NCBI RefSeq assembly: GCF_046630445.1
Contig: NC_092343.1
Location: 141,043,501 to 141,107,500, forward strand
Source of the DNA: Rutidosis leptorrhynchoides
Lineage: Eukaryota; Streptophyta; Magnoliopsida; Asterales; Asteraceae
DNA length: 64,000 bases
Direction: 5' to 3'
Shown: in pieces, positions 49,616 through 59,646 of the stretch
Layout of the letters: each line of letters starts with the position of its first letter
How positions within the stretch are numbered: the stretch's first letter is position 1
Translations under genes and position numbers: made by a program
Notes under the pieces: model-generated
The model's input: the letters and a program-made list of their open reading frames with translations, nothing else
Databases searched by the model: none
Told to the model about the DNA's origin: nothing

Positions 49616-50825
49616 CTATTTATATTCCGGGATTTCAGGTTGTTGTAGTAGACCTGATGGTTTCTGATGTTCATCTTTGACCTTAGAACACGTCAAACAT
49701 TCTCCTACATATTTAGCAATATCGGCTTTCATACCCGGCCACCAAAAGTGTTTCTTGAGATCTTTATACATCTTCCCCGCTCCGGGATGTATTGAATATA
49801 TGGTTTTATGTGCTTCCTTAAGTACCATTTCTCTCACATCTCCAAACCTTGGTACCCAAATTCTATCAGCCCTATATCGGGTTCCATCTTCCCGAATATT
49901 AAGATGTTTCTCTGATCCCTTGGGTATCTCATTCTTCAACTTTCCTTCTTTTACAACCCCCTGTTGCGCCTCCTTTATTTGAGTAGTAAGGTTAGTACGA
50001 ATAATTATATTCATAGCTTTTACCCGTATAGGTTCTCTGTCCTTTCTACTCAAAGCGTCAGCTACCACATTCGCCTTCCCTGGGTGGTATCGAATCTCAA
50101 AATCATAATCATTCAACAGTTCAATCCACCTGCATTGTCTCATATTCAGTTGCTTCTGATTAAATATATGTTGGAGACTTTTGTGGTCGGTATATATAAT
50201 ACTTTTGACCCCATATAAATAATGCCTACAAGTCTTTAATGCAAAAACAACAGCACCCAATTCCAAATCATGAGTCGTATAATTTTGCTCGTGAATCTTC
50301 AATTGTCTAGACGCATAAGCAATCACCTTCGTTCGTTGCATTAATACACAACCGAGACCTTGCTTTGATGCGTCACAATAAATCACAAAATCATCATTCC
50401 CTTCAGGCAATGACAATATAGGTGTCGTAGTTAGCTTTTTCTTCAATAACTGAAACGCCTTCTCTTGTTCATCCTTCCATTCAAATTTTTTCCCTTTATG
50501 CGTTAATGCAGTCAAGGGTTTTGCTATTTTGGAGAAATCTTGGATGAATCTTCTGTAGTAACCAGCCAATCCTAAAAATTGACGTATATGCTTCAGAGTT
50601 TTTGGGGTTTCCCACTTTTCAACGGTTTCGATCTTTGCCGGGTCTACCTGGATACCTTCTTTGTTCACTATGTGACCGAGGAATTGAACTTCTTCCAACT
50701 AAAATGCACACTTTGAAAACTTAGCGTACAGTTTTTCTTTCCTTAATACTGCTAACACTTTTCTCAAATGTTCTTCGTGCTCTTGATCATTCTTTGAGTA
50801 AATAAGTATGTCATCGATGAAAACT
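49616..50825 (-). pseudogene. Element D reverse transcriptase (C-terminal part), RNase H and integrase zinc finger
   Basis: The reading starts at the E junction (50825) within RT at [11 protein letters not shown], the catalytic motif. It meets a TAG near 50699 just after KCAF, then continues open: LEEVQFLGHIV (RT connection), FVIYCDASKQGLGCVL to IIYTDHKSLQ to VVADALSRK (RNase H with its acidic residues), then the integrase HHCC zinc finger (H in KEAHKTIYSIHPG, CLTCSK). It stops at 49613 before the integrase core. The missing N-terminal RT is on the far side of the nested E/F insertion. Confidence 0.9.
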
Positions 50826-51738
50826 GGTGTTATGCGAGGTGTATATAAAATAGTTATTAATTTTAGCAGAAAACACTATTAAATACGATACAATTTTACA
50901 CAAGATATTTATTTATTTATAGAATGGATATACTTAAACCTTGCTACAACACTTATAGGCAGTGTACCTAATCGTACAGTAGTGTAGTTTTTAGTAAGTC
51001 CGGTTCGTTCCACAGGGAAATCTTTAAACAAAGCTCAACGCTATATTAGTTTACTTTTATAAAAATACAAATATATATATAAGTAATATTATTATTATAA
51101 AGGGGGGTTTTTACCGTTTAATGACCGGTTTGTCGATTTTAAAACTTTAGTCGCAGTTAAAACCAAATGTAAAATATTAAAAATGAATACAAGACTTAAA
51201 TTAAAGCGTAAAGTAAATAACGATAATGAAATTGCGAATAATAAAAGTGCGATAAAATAAACTTGCGATAATTAAAGAGTACGATAATTAAAAGTGCGAT
51301 TAAATAACAATAAATAAAAGTGCGATAATTAGAAGTGCAATTAAATATAAAATAAAGGAAATTAAATATGAAATAAAAGAATTATGCTTATTTAAACTTC
51401 CGTAATCATGATGTTTGACGTGTTGATTTTAGTTTTATGCCCATGGGTTAATTGTCCTTTGTCCTGGATTATTTAATATGTCCGTCTGGTTTTTGTCCAT
51501 AACAGTCCATCAGTCATAAATATAAAGTGCGAGTGTCCTCATCAAATTATTCTTATACCCGAAGTTAAATATTCCAACTAATTGGGGATTCGAATTGTAA
51601 CAAGGTTTTAATACTTTGTTTAATGAATACACCAGGTTATCAACTGCGTGTAAACCAAGGTTTTACTACTTTGCTAACAATTACACCAATTACCCTTGAA
51701 TGTAATTTTACCCCTGTTTTAATTATTCTAGTAGCTAT
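50826..51738 (-). repeat. Element E: inverted partial Athila-type LTR (same family as F)
   Basis: The reverse complement of the second half of the F LTR (52815-53730), with a few differences near the terminus. It starts TGGTGTTATGCGAGG where F's LTR ends CCTCACATAACATCA. It is inserted in the D reverse transcriptase (flank AAAAC at 50821-50825) and is itself cut by F at 51738. Whether it is a solo LTR or the end of a full minus-strand element cannot be seen. A 67-codon and a 112-codon frame here are shadows. Confidence 0.85.
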
Positions 51739-52200
51739 TGATAATGCTAAAAATGAACATATATTTCATAGCATTATTCCTCAAGAAAGACAAGCTTTTA
51801 GTTGCAATTGTTCTATTTACAAGTGATATTCGTTTAAATAATAAAAAGTGAAGACAAAAGACAGATTCGACGAATTGAAGACGCAAACGACCAAAAAGCT
51901 CAAAAGTACAAAAGACAATCAAAAAGGTTCCAATTATTGATAAGAAACGTCTCGAAATTACAAGAGTACAAGATTCAAAACGCAAAGTACAAAATATAAA
52001 ATTGTACGCAAGGACGTTCGAAAATCCGGAACCGGGACCAGAGTCAACTCTTAACGCTCGACGCAACGGACTAAAAATTACAAGTTAACTATGTATATAA
52101 ATATAATATAATATATAATTAATTATATTAATTATATATATATTATATATATAATAAAAACCGTCGGCAGAGAAAGACTCCAAGATGTGAGCTGGAATTT

Positions 52201-52254
52201 CAAACTCCGCGACTCGCGGAGTTTGAAGGCAAAATTCACTGCGAGTCGCGGAGC
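52201..52254. repeat. Paired GC-rich palindromes upstream of the F LTR TATA box
   Basis: A perfect 25-bp palindrome (52201-52225, core CTCCGCGACTCGCGGAG), then after 12 bases a second, partial copy (GCGAGTCGCGGAG, 52241-52253). The TATA box starts 24 bases after the second core. Confidence 0.92.
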
Positions 52255-52273
52255 CCCAAAAATCAAAAATCCC

Positions 52274-52279
52274 TATAAA
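52274..52279 (+). promoter_or_regulatory. TATA box of element F LTR
   Basis: TATAAA in CCCTATAAAGCAAACCGAA, downstream of the palindrome pair. Likely core promoter, with transcription starting about 30 bp further on. Confidence 0.7.
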
Positions 52280-53738
52280 GCAAACCGAATTCTGATCAAA
52301 ATTTAATAATCTATTTTCTCTCTTCTCTCATATATACGATATATATATATATAATTTATATTTTAATTTTAATTTTAATTATAATTCTAATAATAAGGGT
52401 ATGTTAGCGAATGTTGTAAGGGTGTAAGTCGAAATTCTGTCCGTGTAACGCTACGCTATTTTTAATCATTGTAAGTTATGTTCAACCTTTTTATATTAAT
52501 GTCTCGTAGCTAAGTTATTATTATGCTTATTTAAAACGAAGTAATCATGATGTTGGGCTAATTACTAAAATTGGGTAATTGGGCTTTGTACCATAATTGG
52601 GGTTTGGACAAAAGAACGACACTTGTGGAAATTAGACTATGGGCTATTAATGGGCTTTATATTTGTTTAACTAAATGAAAGTTTGTTAATGTTAATATAA
52701 AGATTTACAATTGGGCGTCCCTATAAATTACCATATACACTCGATCGGACACGATGGGCGGGGTATTTATATGTACGAATAATCGTTCATTTAACCGGAC
52801 ACGGGAATGGATTAATAGCCACTAGAATAATTAAAACAGGGGTGAAATTACATTCAAGGGTAATTGGTGTAATTGTTAACAAAGTAGTAAAACCTTGGTT
52901 TACACGCAGTCGATAACCTGGTGTATTCATTAAACAAAGTATTAAAACCTTGTTACAATTCGAATCCCCAATTAGTTGGAATATTTAACTTCGGGTATAA
53001 TAATAATTTGACGAGGACACTCGCACTTTATATTTATGACTGATGGACTGTTATGGACAAAAACTAGACGGACATATTAAATAATCCAGGACAAAGGACA
53101 ATTAACCCATGGGGCATAAAACTAAAATCAACACGTCAAACATCATGATTACGGAAGTTTAAATAAGTATAATTCTTTTATTTCATATTTAATTTCCTTT
53201 ATTTTATATTTAATTGCACTTCTAATTATCGCACTTTTTATTGTTATTATATTTAATTGCATTTTTAATTATCGTACTTTTTAATTATCGCAATTTTATT
53301 TTATCGCACTTTTATTATTCGCAATTTCATTATTGTTATTTACTTTGCACTTTAAATTAAGTCTTTTATTTATTTAATATTTTACATTAGGTTTTAACTG
53401 CGACTAAAGTTTTAAAATCAACAAACCGGTCATTAAACGGTAAAAACCCCCCTTTATAATAATAATATTACTTATATATATATATTTGTATTTTTATAAA
53501 AGTAAACTAATATAGCGTTGAGCTTTGTTTAAAGATTTCCCTGTGGAACGAACCGGACTTACTAAAAACTACACTACTGTACGATTAGGTACACTGCCTA
53601 TAAGTGTTGTAGCAAGGTTTAAGTATATCCATTCTATAAATAAATAAATATCTTGTGTAAAATTGTATCGTATTTAATAGTTTTTCCTAGTAAAATATAA
53701 ACTATTTCGTATACACCTCACATAACATCAAGTATTTT

Positions 53739-53756
53739 TGGCGCCGCTGCCGGGGA
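53739..53756 (+). promoter_or_regulatory. Primer-binding site of element F (tRNA-Asp)
   Basis: TGGCGCCGCTGCCGGGGA, the Athila-type tRNA-Asp primer site, eight bases after the LTR end. Confidence 0.92.
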
Positions 53757-55161
53757 ACTATCTTAAAAGCCGGAAGCGCAACGCTAATAATAAAAAAAAA
53801 AAAAGATTTTTATTTTACTTTTATTAAAAGTCGTTTTTGTAAAAATACGTTTTAAATATTCGAAAATATAAAAAGAAAAAACAAAAATATAAGCATTTTT
53901 AAGATTTTGTTAAATATTTAAGTTTTATAAGTTTCTTTATTTTTATTTTAGTTTATAAAAAATATAAGTTTTATTAACTATCTTTTATTTATAGAAAAAA
54001 AAAACAGAAAACAGATATAAAGAAAAAAAAAAAATAGTAAATAAAGAAAAAACGCGTCGAATTTAAAGCTGTCATCTGAATTCTGGAACCCCGCGACTCG
54101 CGGGGTTTTCTGCATTAATTACCGCGACTCGCGGAGCTTCTCTGACACACGAACAGAAACCCTAATCCAGCATTAATTACGGGTTTTAATTAATTATAAT
54201 TATTATTTAACCCTAATTATTATTATTATTATTATTAATTTTATTTTAACTTTTACTTTTTATTTAATTTATGTATTTAGTATTAATTAGTTTTAATTAA
54301 ATTGTAAAATTAGTAGTTTTATTAAATAAAATAATATAAAAATAATATTTTTATAAAAATTGTACTTTTTACAACTTTTTATATATTTTTATATTTTGTC
54401 CCTTTTTAATCATTGTAGCGTAATATTTGTATTTTTAGCTCATATTTAATTTTAAACTTAGTTTTTGCTATAGTTATTTTTACTCCTAGATTTTTAGGCT
54501 TTGCCGTAGAATTTCTTAAGTGCTTTTTCTTTAGACTAAGATTTAGGTACTTTAGAATTTTGCGACGCCTTTTTAAGTTTTAGTTTCTTTTTAAGTTATT
54601 TCCATTTGGGATATAGTTTTTCCTGTAAGCTTTAATATTTTTAGACACCTTTTACTATGTATCAATTATCATTCCAATTAGTAATTTCAATTTGCGATTA
54701 TAATTTTAAGTTAGTTGTAGTAATAAGGTTAGGTTAGTCAACTATTTTTAAGTTTTTATAAGTTTCTTTTATTTTTCCGTCACCTTTTATTTTTCAACCA
54801 TTTTTTCTTTTTAGACCTTTTGCGACGAACTCTTTTTCTCTCTTATTTCTCGCCATTCTAGTTTTAGGACATAGATTTTTATTCTACTTCTTATCTAAAT
54901 TTCTTAAAATTACGAAAATTTATTTTAAGTGGTTAAATTGATAGACATCAAAATTTTCTGGTTCGTAGTAATAGTTGGATTTGTACGTGGACCGGGTTAT
55001 TGGAGCCAAACAGTCCTCAATTATATTGAGACCAAACAAATCCTGCCCCTCTGCTGCATCTTTTGGCTATTCGAAACGTGGGCAAAATCAGAAAAGTCTA
55101 TTGGTTGGATAACTTATTATAATTTTTCTTTCCTTTTAAAAACTAATAGGATATTCAGTGA
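53757..55161 (+). other. Element F leader
   Basis: A 1.4-kb A/T-rich leader with a palindrome pair at 54087-54134: a perfect 21-bp palindrome (54087-54107, core CCCCGCGACTCGCGGGG) and CCGCGACTCGCGG (54122-54134). An open frame at 54929-55210 overlaps the gag start and has no recognised domain; I do not support it as a gene. Confidence 0.7.
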
Positions 55162-57771
55162 ATGCACCGAGCAAGACGTTCACCACCTTTTGTACGTTCA
55201 CCACCTGTAACTAGATCAAGACATTTAGCAAATATTGTCGCCGTTGATTTTTCTTTAGAATCGTCATCTAGTCGAACAAGAACTCCAACTCAAATTTCCG
55301 ATAATCCATCTTTTGAACCCGACTTCACAATTAAGAACCCGGAGCATATTCAAGGACAATTCCAAGATCTTGAACCACTAATTATTCCTCCTGAGCCACA
55401 AACCATTAAATCAGAATCCTCTAGTGATTCGTATTCAACAAATTCAATTATGGAAGTAACGGAACCTCTAAGTATGGAAGATCGAATGAGAGCCACACGC
55501 ACGGGCCAAGGTCACGCCATTATTAAGCCAGAAGTTAATGCGCCAGATTATGAAATCAAAGGACAAATTCTACACATGGTAACTAACCAATGCCAATTCA
55601 GTGGTGCACCGAATGAAGATCCTAACGAACACCTTCGTACGTTTAAAAGAATTTGTACACTATTCAAAATCCGAGAAGTGGAAGATGAGCAGATCTATCT
55701 CATGTTGTTTCCTTGGACTTTAAAAGGAGAAGCCAAAGATTGGTTAGAATCGTTACCTGAAGGGGCGATTGACACATGGGATGTCTTAGTTGAAAAATTT
55801 CTTCAAAGATTCTTTCCGGCATCTAAAGCCGTGAGACTTCAAGGAGAAATTGTTACGTTCACACAAAAGCCAAATGAAACATTATATGAGGCGTGGACAA
55901 GATTCGGAAGGATGTTGAGAGGATGTCCTCAACACGGTTTAGACACTTATCAAATAGTACAAATATTCTACCAAGGTGTCAACGTTGCTACACGAAAAGA
56001 CATCGACATAACAGCTGGTGGTTCCATTATGAAGAAAACCGCAACTGAAGCTTACAAAATTATTGATAACACAGCCTCCCACTCGCATGAGTGGCACCAA
56101 GAAAAAGATATTTTTCGTTCATCTAAAGTGGCTAGAGCCGATTCTAGCCATGATTTTGATTCCGTTTCAGCAAAAATAGATGCTTTCGAAAGACGAATGG
56201 AAAAGATGAATAAAGATATTCACGCAATACGAATCAGTTGTGAGCTATGCGGTGGACCACACTTATTGAAAGATTGTCACATTGAACCAACATTGGAACA
56301 ACGAGAGAATGTTTCCTATATGAACCAAAGGCCTGGAAATAATTATCAAAATAATTATCAACTGCCAAAGCTAAACTTCAATCGAAATCAAAACATTCTT
56401 TACAATCCAAAAGGACCCGAAAATAACTGGTATAACCAACAAGGTCCGAATAACCAACCAACTCAAAACAACACTTTCAATCAACAAAGACCTGGCTTAT
56501 ATAAACCACAACAAAAAACAGAAGAGAAAAAGTCAAATATGGAAGACGTGGTATTCAAGCTAGTTGAATCTCAAACACAATTTATTGAAACTCAAACCCA
56601 AACGAACGAGAGATTTGATCAGTCATTAAGAACTCAACAAGCTTCCATTTTGAATCTAGAAAAACACGTAGGTACTCTTGCTAGCATGATGAGTGAGAGG
56701 GAACAAGGAAAGCTACCGAGTAATACTGAAGTAAATCCTCGGAATGAGAATGTTAATATGGTTTCAACGAATTCTGAAAAACCAGCACCAGAAGATGGGA
56801 AGGTTTTAGATGAGAGTAACAATGAAGAAGTTACACCACCACTACCCGAATATGTAAAGCCAGTGGTGGCACCATACAAACCACCCATCCCGTTTCCAAG
56901 AAAAGGAGTTGAGTATGAGCAAGTAATAAGTAATAAAGATTGTGATACTTCTGGAAAGAAGAAGAAGAAAAAGAATAAGAAAGTACAAGAAACAAAAGCC
57001 ATAGAAGTAAACCCGGTGAAGACAGTTCCACCAAAACCTCCACCTAGGGTAGGTGATCCGGGTGAATTTATTGTTCACTGTCTACTTAGTGATTGTGTCA
57101 TGTATGATGCACTAGCAGATTTAGGTGCAAGTGTAAGTGTTATGCCTCTTTCATTATATAAGAGATTAGGAGTAGGTAAGTTAAGTCCAACGGATATGAG
57201 TGTTCGACTCTTTGATCAAACCATTAAGCACCCAGTTGGAATTGCTGACAACCTACCCGTTCAAGTAGGCAATTTAACCTTTCTAGTCGAATTTATTGTC
57301 ATTAACATAGAAGAGGACCCAAACATTCCTCTAATTTTAGGTCGGCCATTCTTAGCGTCCACCAAGGCGTTATTTGATGTAGGAAATGGAAGAATGACAC
57401 TTAAAAGTGGTGACAAATCGATCACCTTTATGATTCGAAAGTCTAAATCTCCACCAGCCAAAACCGTTGAACCAGTAAAAACAATTGGTAAGAACCATGT
57501 GTTTTTACCAACTCCAACGGTAATACTTAGCAATAATGAAACGCCTAAGTGTGGGGAAAATGAAGTAACACCTAATGATGACATGATAACAAAGAACCCC
57601 GTTGTTGATACGAAATTAAATGATCCCGTTATTAATAGTTCAATGAAGAAACTTATTAAACGGATTCGCGATGCTAGAACCAAGGGGAACTTTAAGTTAT
57701 GTAACCGGTTAGTATCCAATCTATCACCTAAAGAAAAGGAGAAACTAGTTGAAATTGTGGAAATTACATAG
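55162..57771 (+). CDS. Element F gag-protease polyprotein, 869 codons, intact
   Basis: An intact Athila-type gag-protease. I chose ATG 55162 because the opening (RSPPFVRSPP) parallels the G gag start. The capsid core lies at residues about 140-300 (MLFPWTLKGEAKDWLESLPE at 181-200, KFLQRFFPASKAVRL at 212-226). A zinc knuckle, CELCGGPHLLKDC (360-372), has C-x2-C-x3-H-x4-C spacing, one residue short of the classic form. A Gln/Asn-rich linker and a lysine run (about 600-610) follow. The retropepsin core is ADLGASVSVMPLSLY (about 652) with LILGRPFLAS (about 727). The frame then ends at TAG instead of running into reverse transcriptase. The protein would form particles and process itself; pol must come from elsewhere. 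Confidence 0.93.
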   Translation: MHRARRSPPFVRSPPVTRSRHLANIVAVDFSLESSSSRTRTPTQISDNPSFEPDFTIKNPEHIQGQFQDLEPLIIPPEPQTIKSESSSDSYSTNSIMEVTEPLSMEDRMRATRTGQGHAIIKPEVNAPDYEIKGQILHMVTNQCQFSGAPNEDPNEHLRTFKRICTLFKIREVEDEQIYLMLFPWTLKGEAKDWLESLPEGAIDTWDVLVEKFLQRFFPASKAVRLQGEIVTFTQKPNETLYEAWTRFGRMLRGCPQHGLDTYQIVQIFYQGVNVATRKDIDITAGGSIMKKTATEAYKIIDNTASHSHEWHQEKDIFRSSKVARADSSHDFDSVSAKIDAFERRMEKMNKDIHAIRISCELCGGPHLLKDCHIEPTLEQRENVSYMNQRPGNNYQNNYQLPKLNFNRNQNILYNPKGPENNWYNQQGPNNQPTQNNTFNQQRPGLYKPQQKTEEKKSNMEDVVFKLVESQTQFIETQTQTNERFDQSLRTQQASILNLEKHVGTLASMMSEREQGKLPSNTEVNPRNENVNMVSTNSEKPAPEDGKVLDESNNEEVTPPLPEYVKPVVAPYKPPIPFPRKGVEYEQVISNKDCDTSGKKKKKKNKKVQETKAIEVNPVKTVPPKPPPRVGDPGEFIVHCLLSDCVMYDALADLGASVSVMPLSLYKRLGVGKLSPTDMSVRLFDQTIKHPVGIADNLPVQVGNLTFLVEFIVINIEEDPNIPLILGRPFLASTKALFDVGNGRMTLKSGDKSITFMIRKSKSPPAKTVEPVKTIGKNHVFLPTPTVILSNNETPKCGENEVTPNDDMITKNPVVDTKLNDPVINSSMKKLIKRIRDARTKGNFKLCNRLVSNLSPKEKEKLVEIVEIT

Positions 57772-58046
57772 GAATCCGACCAATGGCTTAAAGAAAAAGT
57801 CACAGATATGCAAGTTGATTATGGACCAAGAGAAATTAACGATGAAGTTAATCACAATTTTGACACCACGGCTACCTAAGTGTGGGGAGATTCAAATGTT
57901 CTAAAAAGAAAATGCTATCTAGAGTTAGTTGTTCTGTTCTCGTGTAGTTCCGAGAATGGAACCCGATTGGTCTTTCCCTAGCAGACCCTAAAGAACTAGT
58001 CTTCTCCCCCCATTCTGAATTTTTATTTTTTTTAGGTTTTTACAAA
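57772..58046 (+). other. Spacer after F gag with purine motif and acceptor-like site
   Basis: It contains AAGTGTGGGGAG (57878-57889), like the F polypurine tract, and a T-rich run ending TTTTAG (58035) that resembles a 3' splice site 11 bases before the next ATG. Confidence 0.5.
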
Positions 58047-58463
58047 ATGAAGACTGCCTGTGAACTAAACCATGGTCTAATGCTACACGCTTTGATCACT
58101 AAACATAATAATGACATACTACCGAGTGAAATAGTATCAGTAATCAGAGAAAGAATGGACGGAGTTAGAAAAGAATCCAGATGCGAAGATAATAAGTTAC
58201 AATTTGGTAAAGGAAAATCAAAATCCGCAGCGAAAAGAAGAGCACGACACCTAGAAAGATGTCACAAATGCGGAAAATGGTCACATGGAGGTAAATGTTC
58301 AAATAATCAAACCTATTCAAATACCGAATTTGTTACTTTATGCAGAGACGGACCGTTCATATGTTTAGAAGAAAAGATACTGAATGCTCGAGGTTACGCC
58401 TATGTAGCCATGGAAAACCAATTAAACCGACTATCTTATGAATGGGATAGATCATATAACTAA
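58047..58463 (+). CDS. Small basic zinc-knuckle protein of element F (unknown function)
   Basis: 138 codons starting MKTACELNHGLM. The middle is strongly basic (GKGKSKSAAKRRARHLERC, residues about 53-71) and runs into a zinc-knuckle-like CHKCGKWSHGGKC (about 71-83), with C-x2-C-x4-H-x3-C spacing. The rest is mixed, ending YEWDRSYN. The basic run could be a nuclear localisation signal or RNA-binding patch. An acceptor-like AG lies at 58034-58035 and a strong donor-like CAG|GTATGT at 58479/58480, so the ORF may be a bounded exon. I do not recognise a family. It could be a second nucleocapsid-like protein; no start choice is ambiguous here. Confidence 0.65.
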   Translation: MKTACELNHGLMLHALITKHNNDILPSEIVSVIRERMDGVRKESRCEDNKLQFGKGKSKSAAKRRARHLERCHKCGKWSHGGKCSNNQTYSNTEFVTLCRDGPFICLEEKILNARGYAYVAMENQLNRLSYEWDRSYN

Positions 58464-59438
58464 GAAATCTATTTCACAGGTATGTCTGTACAGTTTTTAT
58501 TTTTATTTTTATTTTTAACCTTTTGATAATAAACGCTAATTTGTTCGCTAAAAAGTATTAAATTGGTATTGAATAAAATTAGGTTTGGCGACCGAAATTA
58601 TTGATATCATTCAAAAATTTATTACATCACTGCGAAATTTAACGTTTATTCTTAAGGTATAAATATCTTTAAACAATCAACCCAAAATATTTCAAAAATT
58701 CGTCATGAGTTAAATTAGGTCTTGGAACCGAAATTACTTTACCGAAAAGAGGGGCGCATATTTTTGATAATATTTGATTGATTAAAGTGGGATAAAAAGA
58801 CAAAAAGATTTTTAATTTTATTTTTACCATGTTTTTAAAATTAATATTTAAATCTTAAATTAATATTGTAAACTTTGTAAAAACAATATTTTTAAAATTA
58901 TAAATATTTGAAAAATTAATATAAGTTTGGTATGAATTTATAAATTTTTAAATTAAGTTTGGTGTGAATTTTTAATTTTTAAAATATTAATTTTTAATTT
59001 TATGCATTTCAAATTTTAAGTTTGGTGTGAATTTTTAATATTAATTTTGAATTTTATATTTAAGTTGTGTGAATTTAAAAACAAAAATTTACTTTATCTC
59101 ATTAAGTTAAGAATATGATTTTTAAAATTTATCGTAAGTTGAAGACTAGGTCTTTGAACCGAAATTGCTTTACCCGAGGGAGGGACGAGAACTTTTATTA
59201 TCATTATTTTTAATCTTATTAAATTAGAGTATGCCAAAAACATTGAAAAAACCCAAAAAATCTTAGCTTTTAAAACAATCGCTACAAAAAGACAAATTTT
59301 AAAATTTTGTCGAAGGACGGACTAGGACATCGATCCGAAACGACCTCGTCCTAAATAACAAGGGAAACAAAATTTTAAAATTAATTACTTAATTGTTTTA
59401 ATAAGTTAATGATTATAAAAAAAAAAAATAAAAAAATA
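58464..59438 (+). other. F intergenic region with repeated ACCGAAATT phrase
   Basis: No ORF. It has four copies of a phrase like AGGTCTTGGAACCGAAATTA (58581, 58717, 59148, and a diverged one at 59321) and three to four copies of AAGTTTGGTGTGAATTTTTA (58920-59070). A/T-rich elsewhere. Confidence 0.7.
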
Positions 59439-59519
59439 CCAAACTCCGCGAGTCGCGGAGTTTGGAGGGTTAATCCCCGCGACTCGCGGAGGGACTAAAA
59501 ATCAGAAAAAAAATATAAC
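59439..59519 (+). promoter_or_regulatory. Internal promoter-like module: palindrome pair plus TATA, copied from F LTR
   Basis: A perfect 27-bp palindrome (59439-59465, core CTCCGCGAGTCGCGGAG), ten bases, then CCGCGACTCGCGG (59477-59489), then TATAAC at 59514 after 25 bases. Order and spacing repeat those at 52201-52279. Downstream bases also match (AAAAATCA before the TATA, ACCGAA and GATCA after). This is probably a core promoter for the ORF at 59647. Confidence 0.6.
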
Positions 59520-59646
59520 CGAACAACAGATCAGTCCCAACCCCAAAACAATAAAAACACAGTGAAAACTGCACGCGAAAAACCCGAAAACCACCCCCAA
59601 AAATCCCAATTTTTAACCGTTAATCACCAAATTTTTTGCTAAAATC

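Larger units (their letters stand above)
45230..50825 (-). mobile_element. Element D: Tekay-like Ty3 retrotransposon, 3' half
   Basis: Minus strand. The 3' LTR is 45230-48500, the polypurine tract 48501-48535, and pol runs 48536-50825 (reverse transcriptase from the active site onward, RNase H, integrase, C-terminal chromodomain-like tail). Element E cuts it at 50826; gag, protease and the first part of RT would lie to the right of the window. The chromodomain-like tail suggests a chromovirus (Tekay/Del type); this lineage call is inference. Confidence 0.85.
51739..53730 (+). repeat. Element F 5' LTR
   Basis: A 1992-bp LTR from TGATAATGCTAAAAATG to CATAACATCA. It contains the dyad pair at 52201-52254, the TATA box at 52274-52279 and a long A/T-rich U5. 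The 3' LTR start at 63747 matches it closely over the 254 bases seen. Confidence 0.92.

Noticed and set aside
54929-55210. 93-codon frame overlapping the start of F gag
   Set aside because: No recognisable domain, lies in the leader in another frame, and overlaps the well-supported gag start.
56634-57803. Several minus-strand frames opposite F gag-protease
   Set aside because: They are shadows of the intact 869-codon plus-strand frame.
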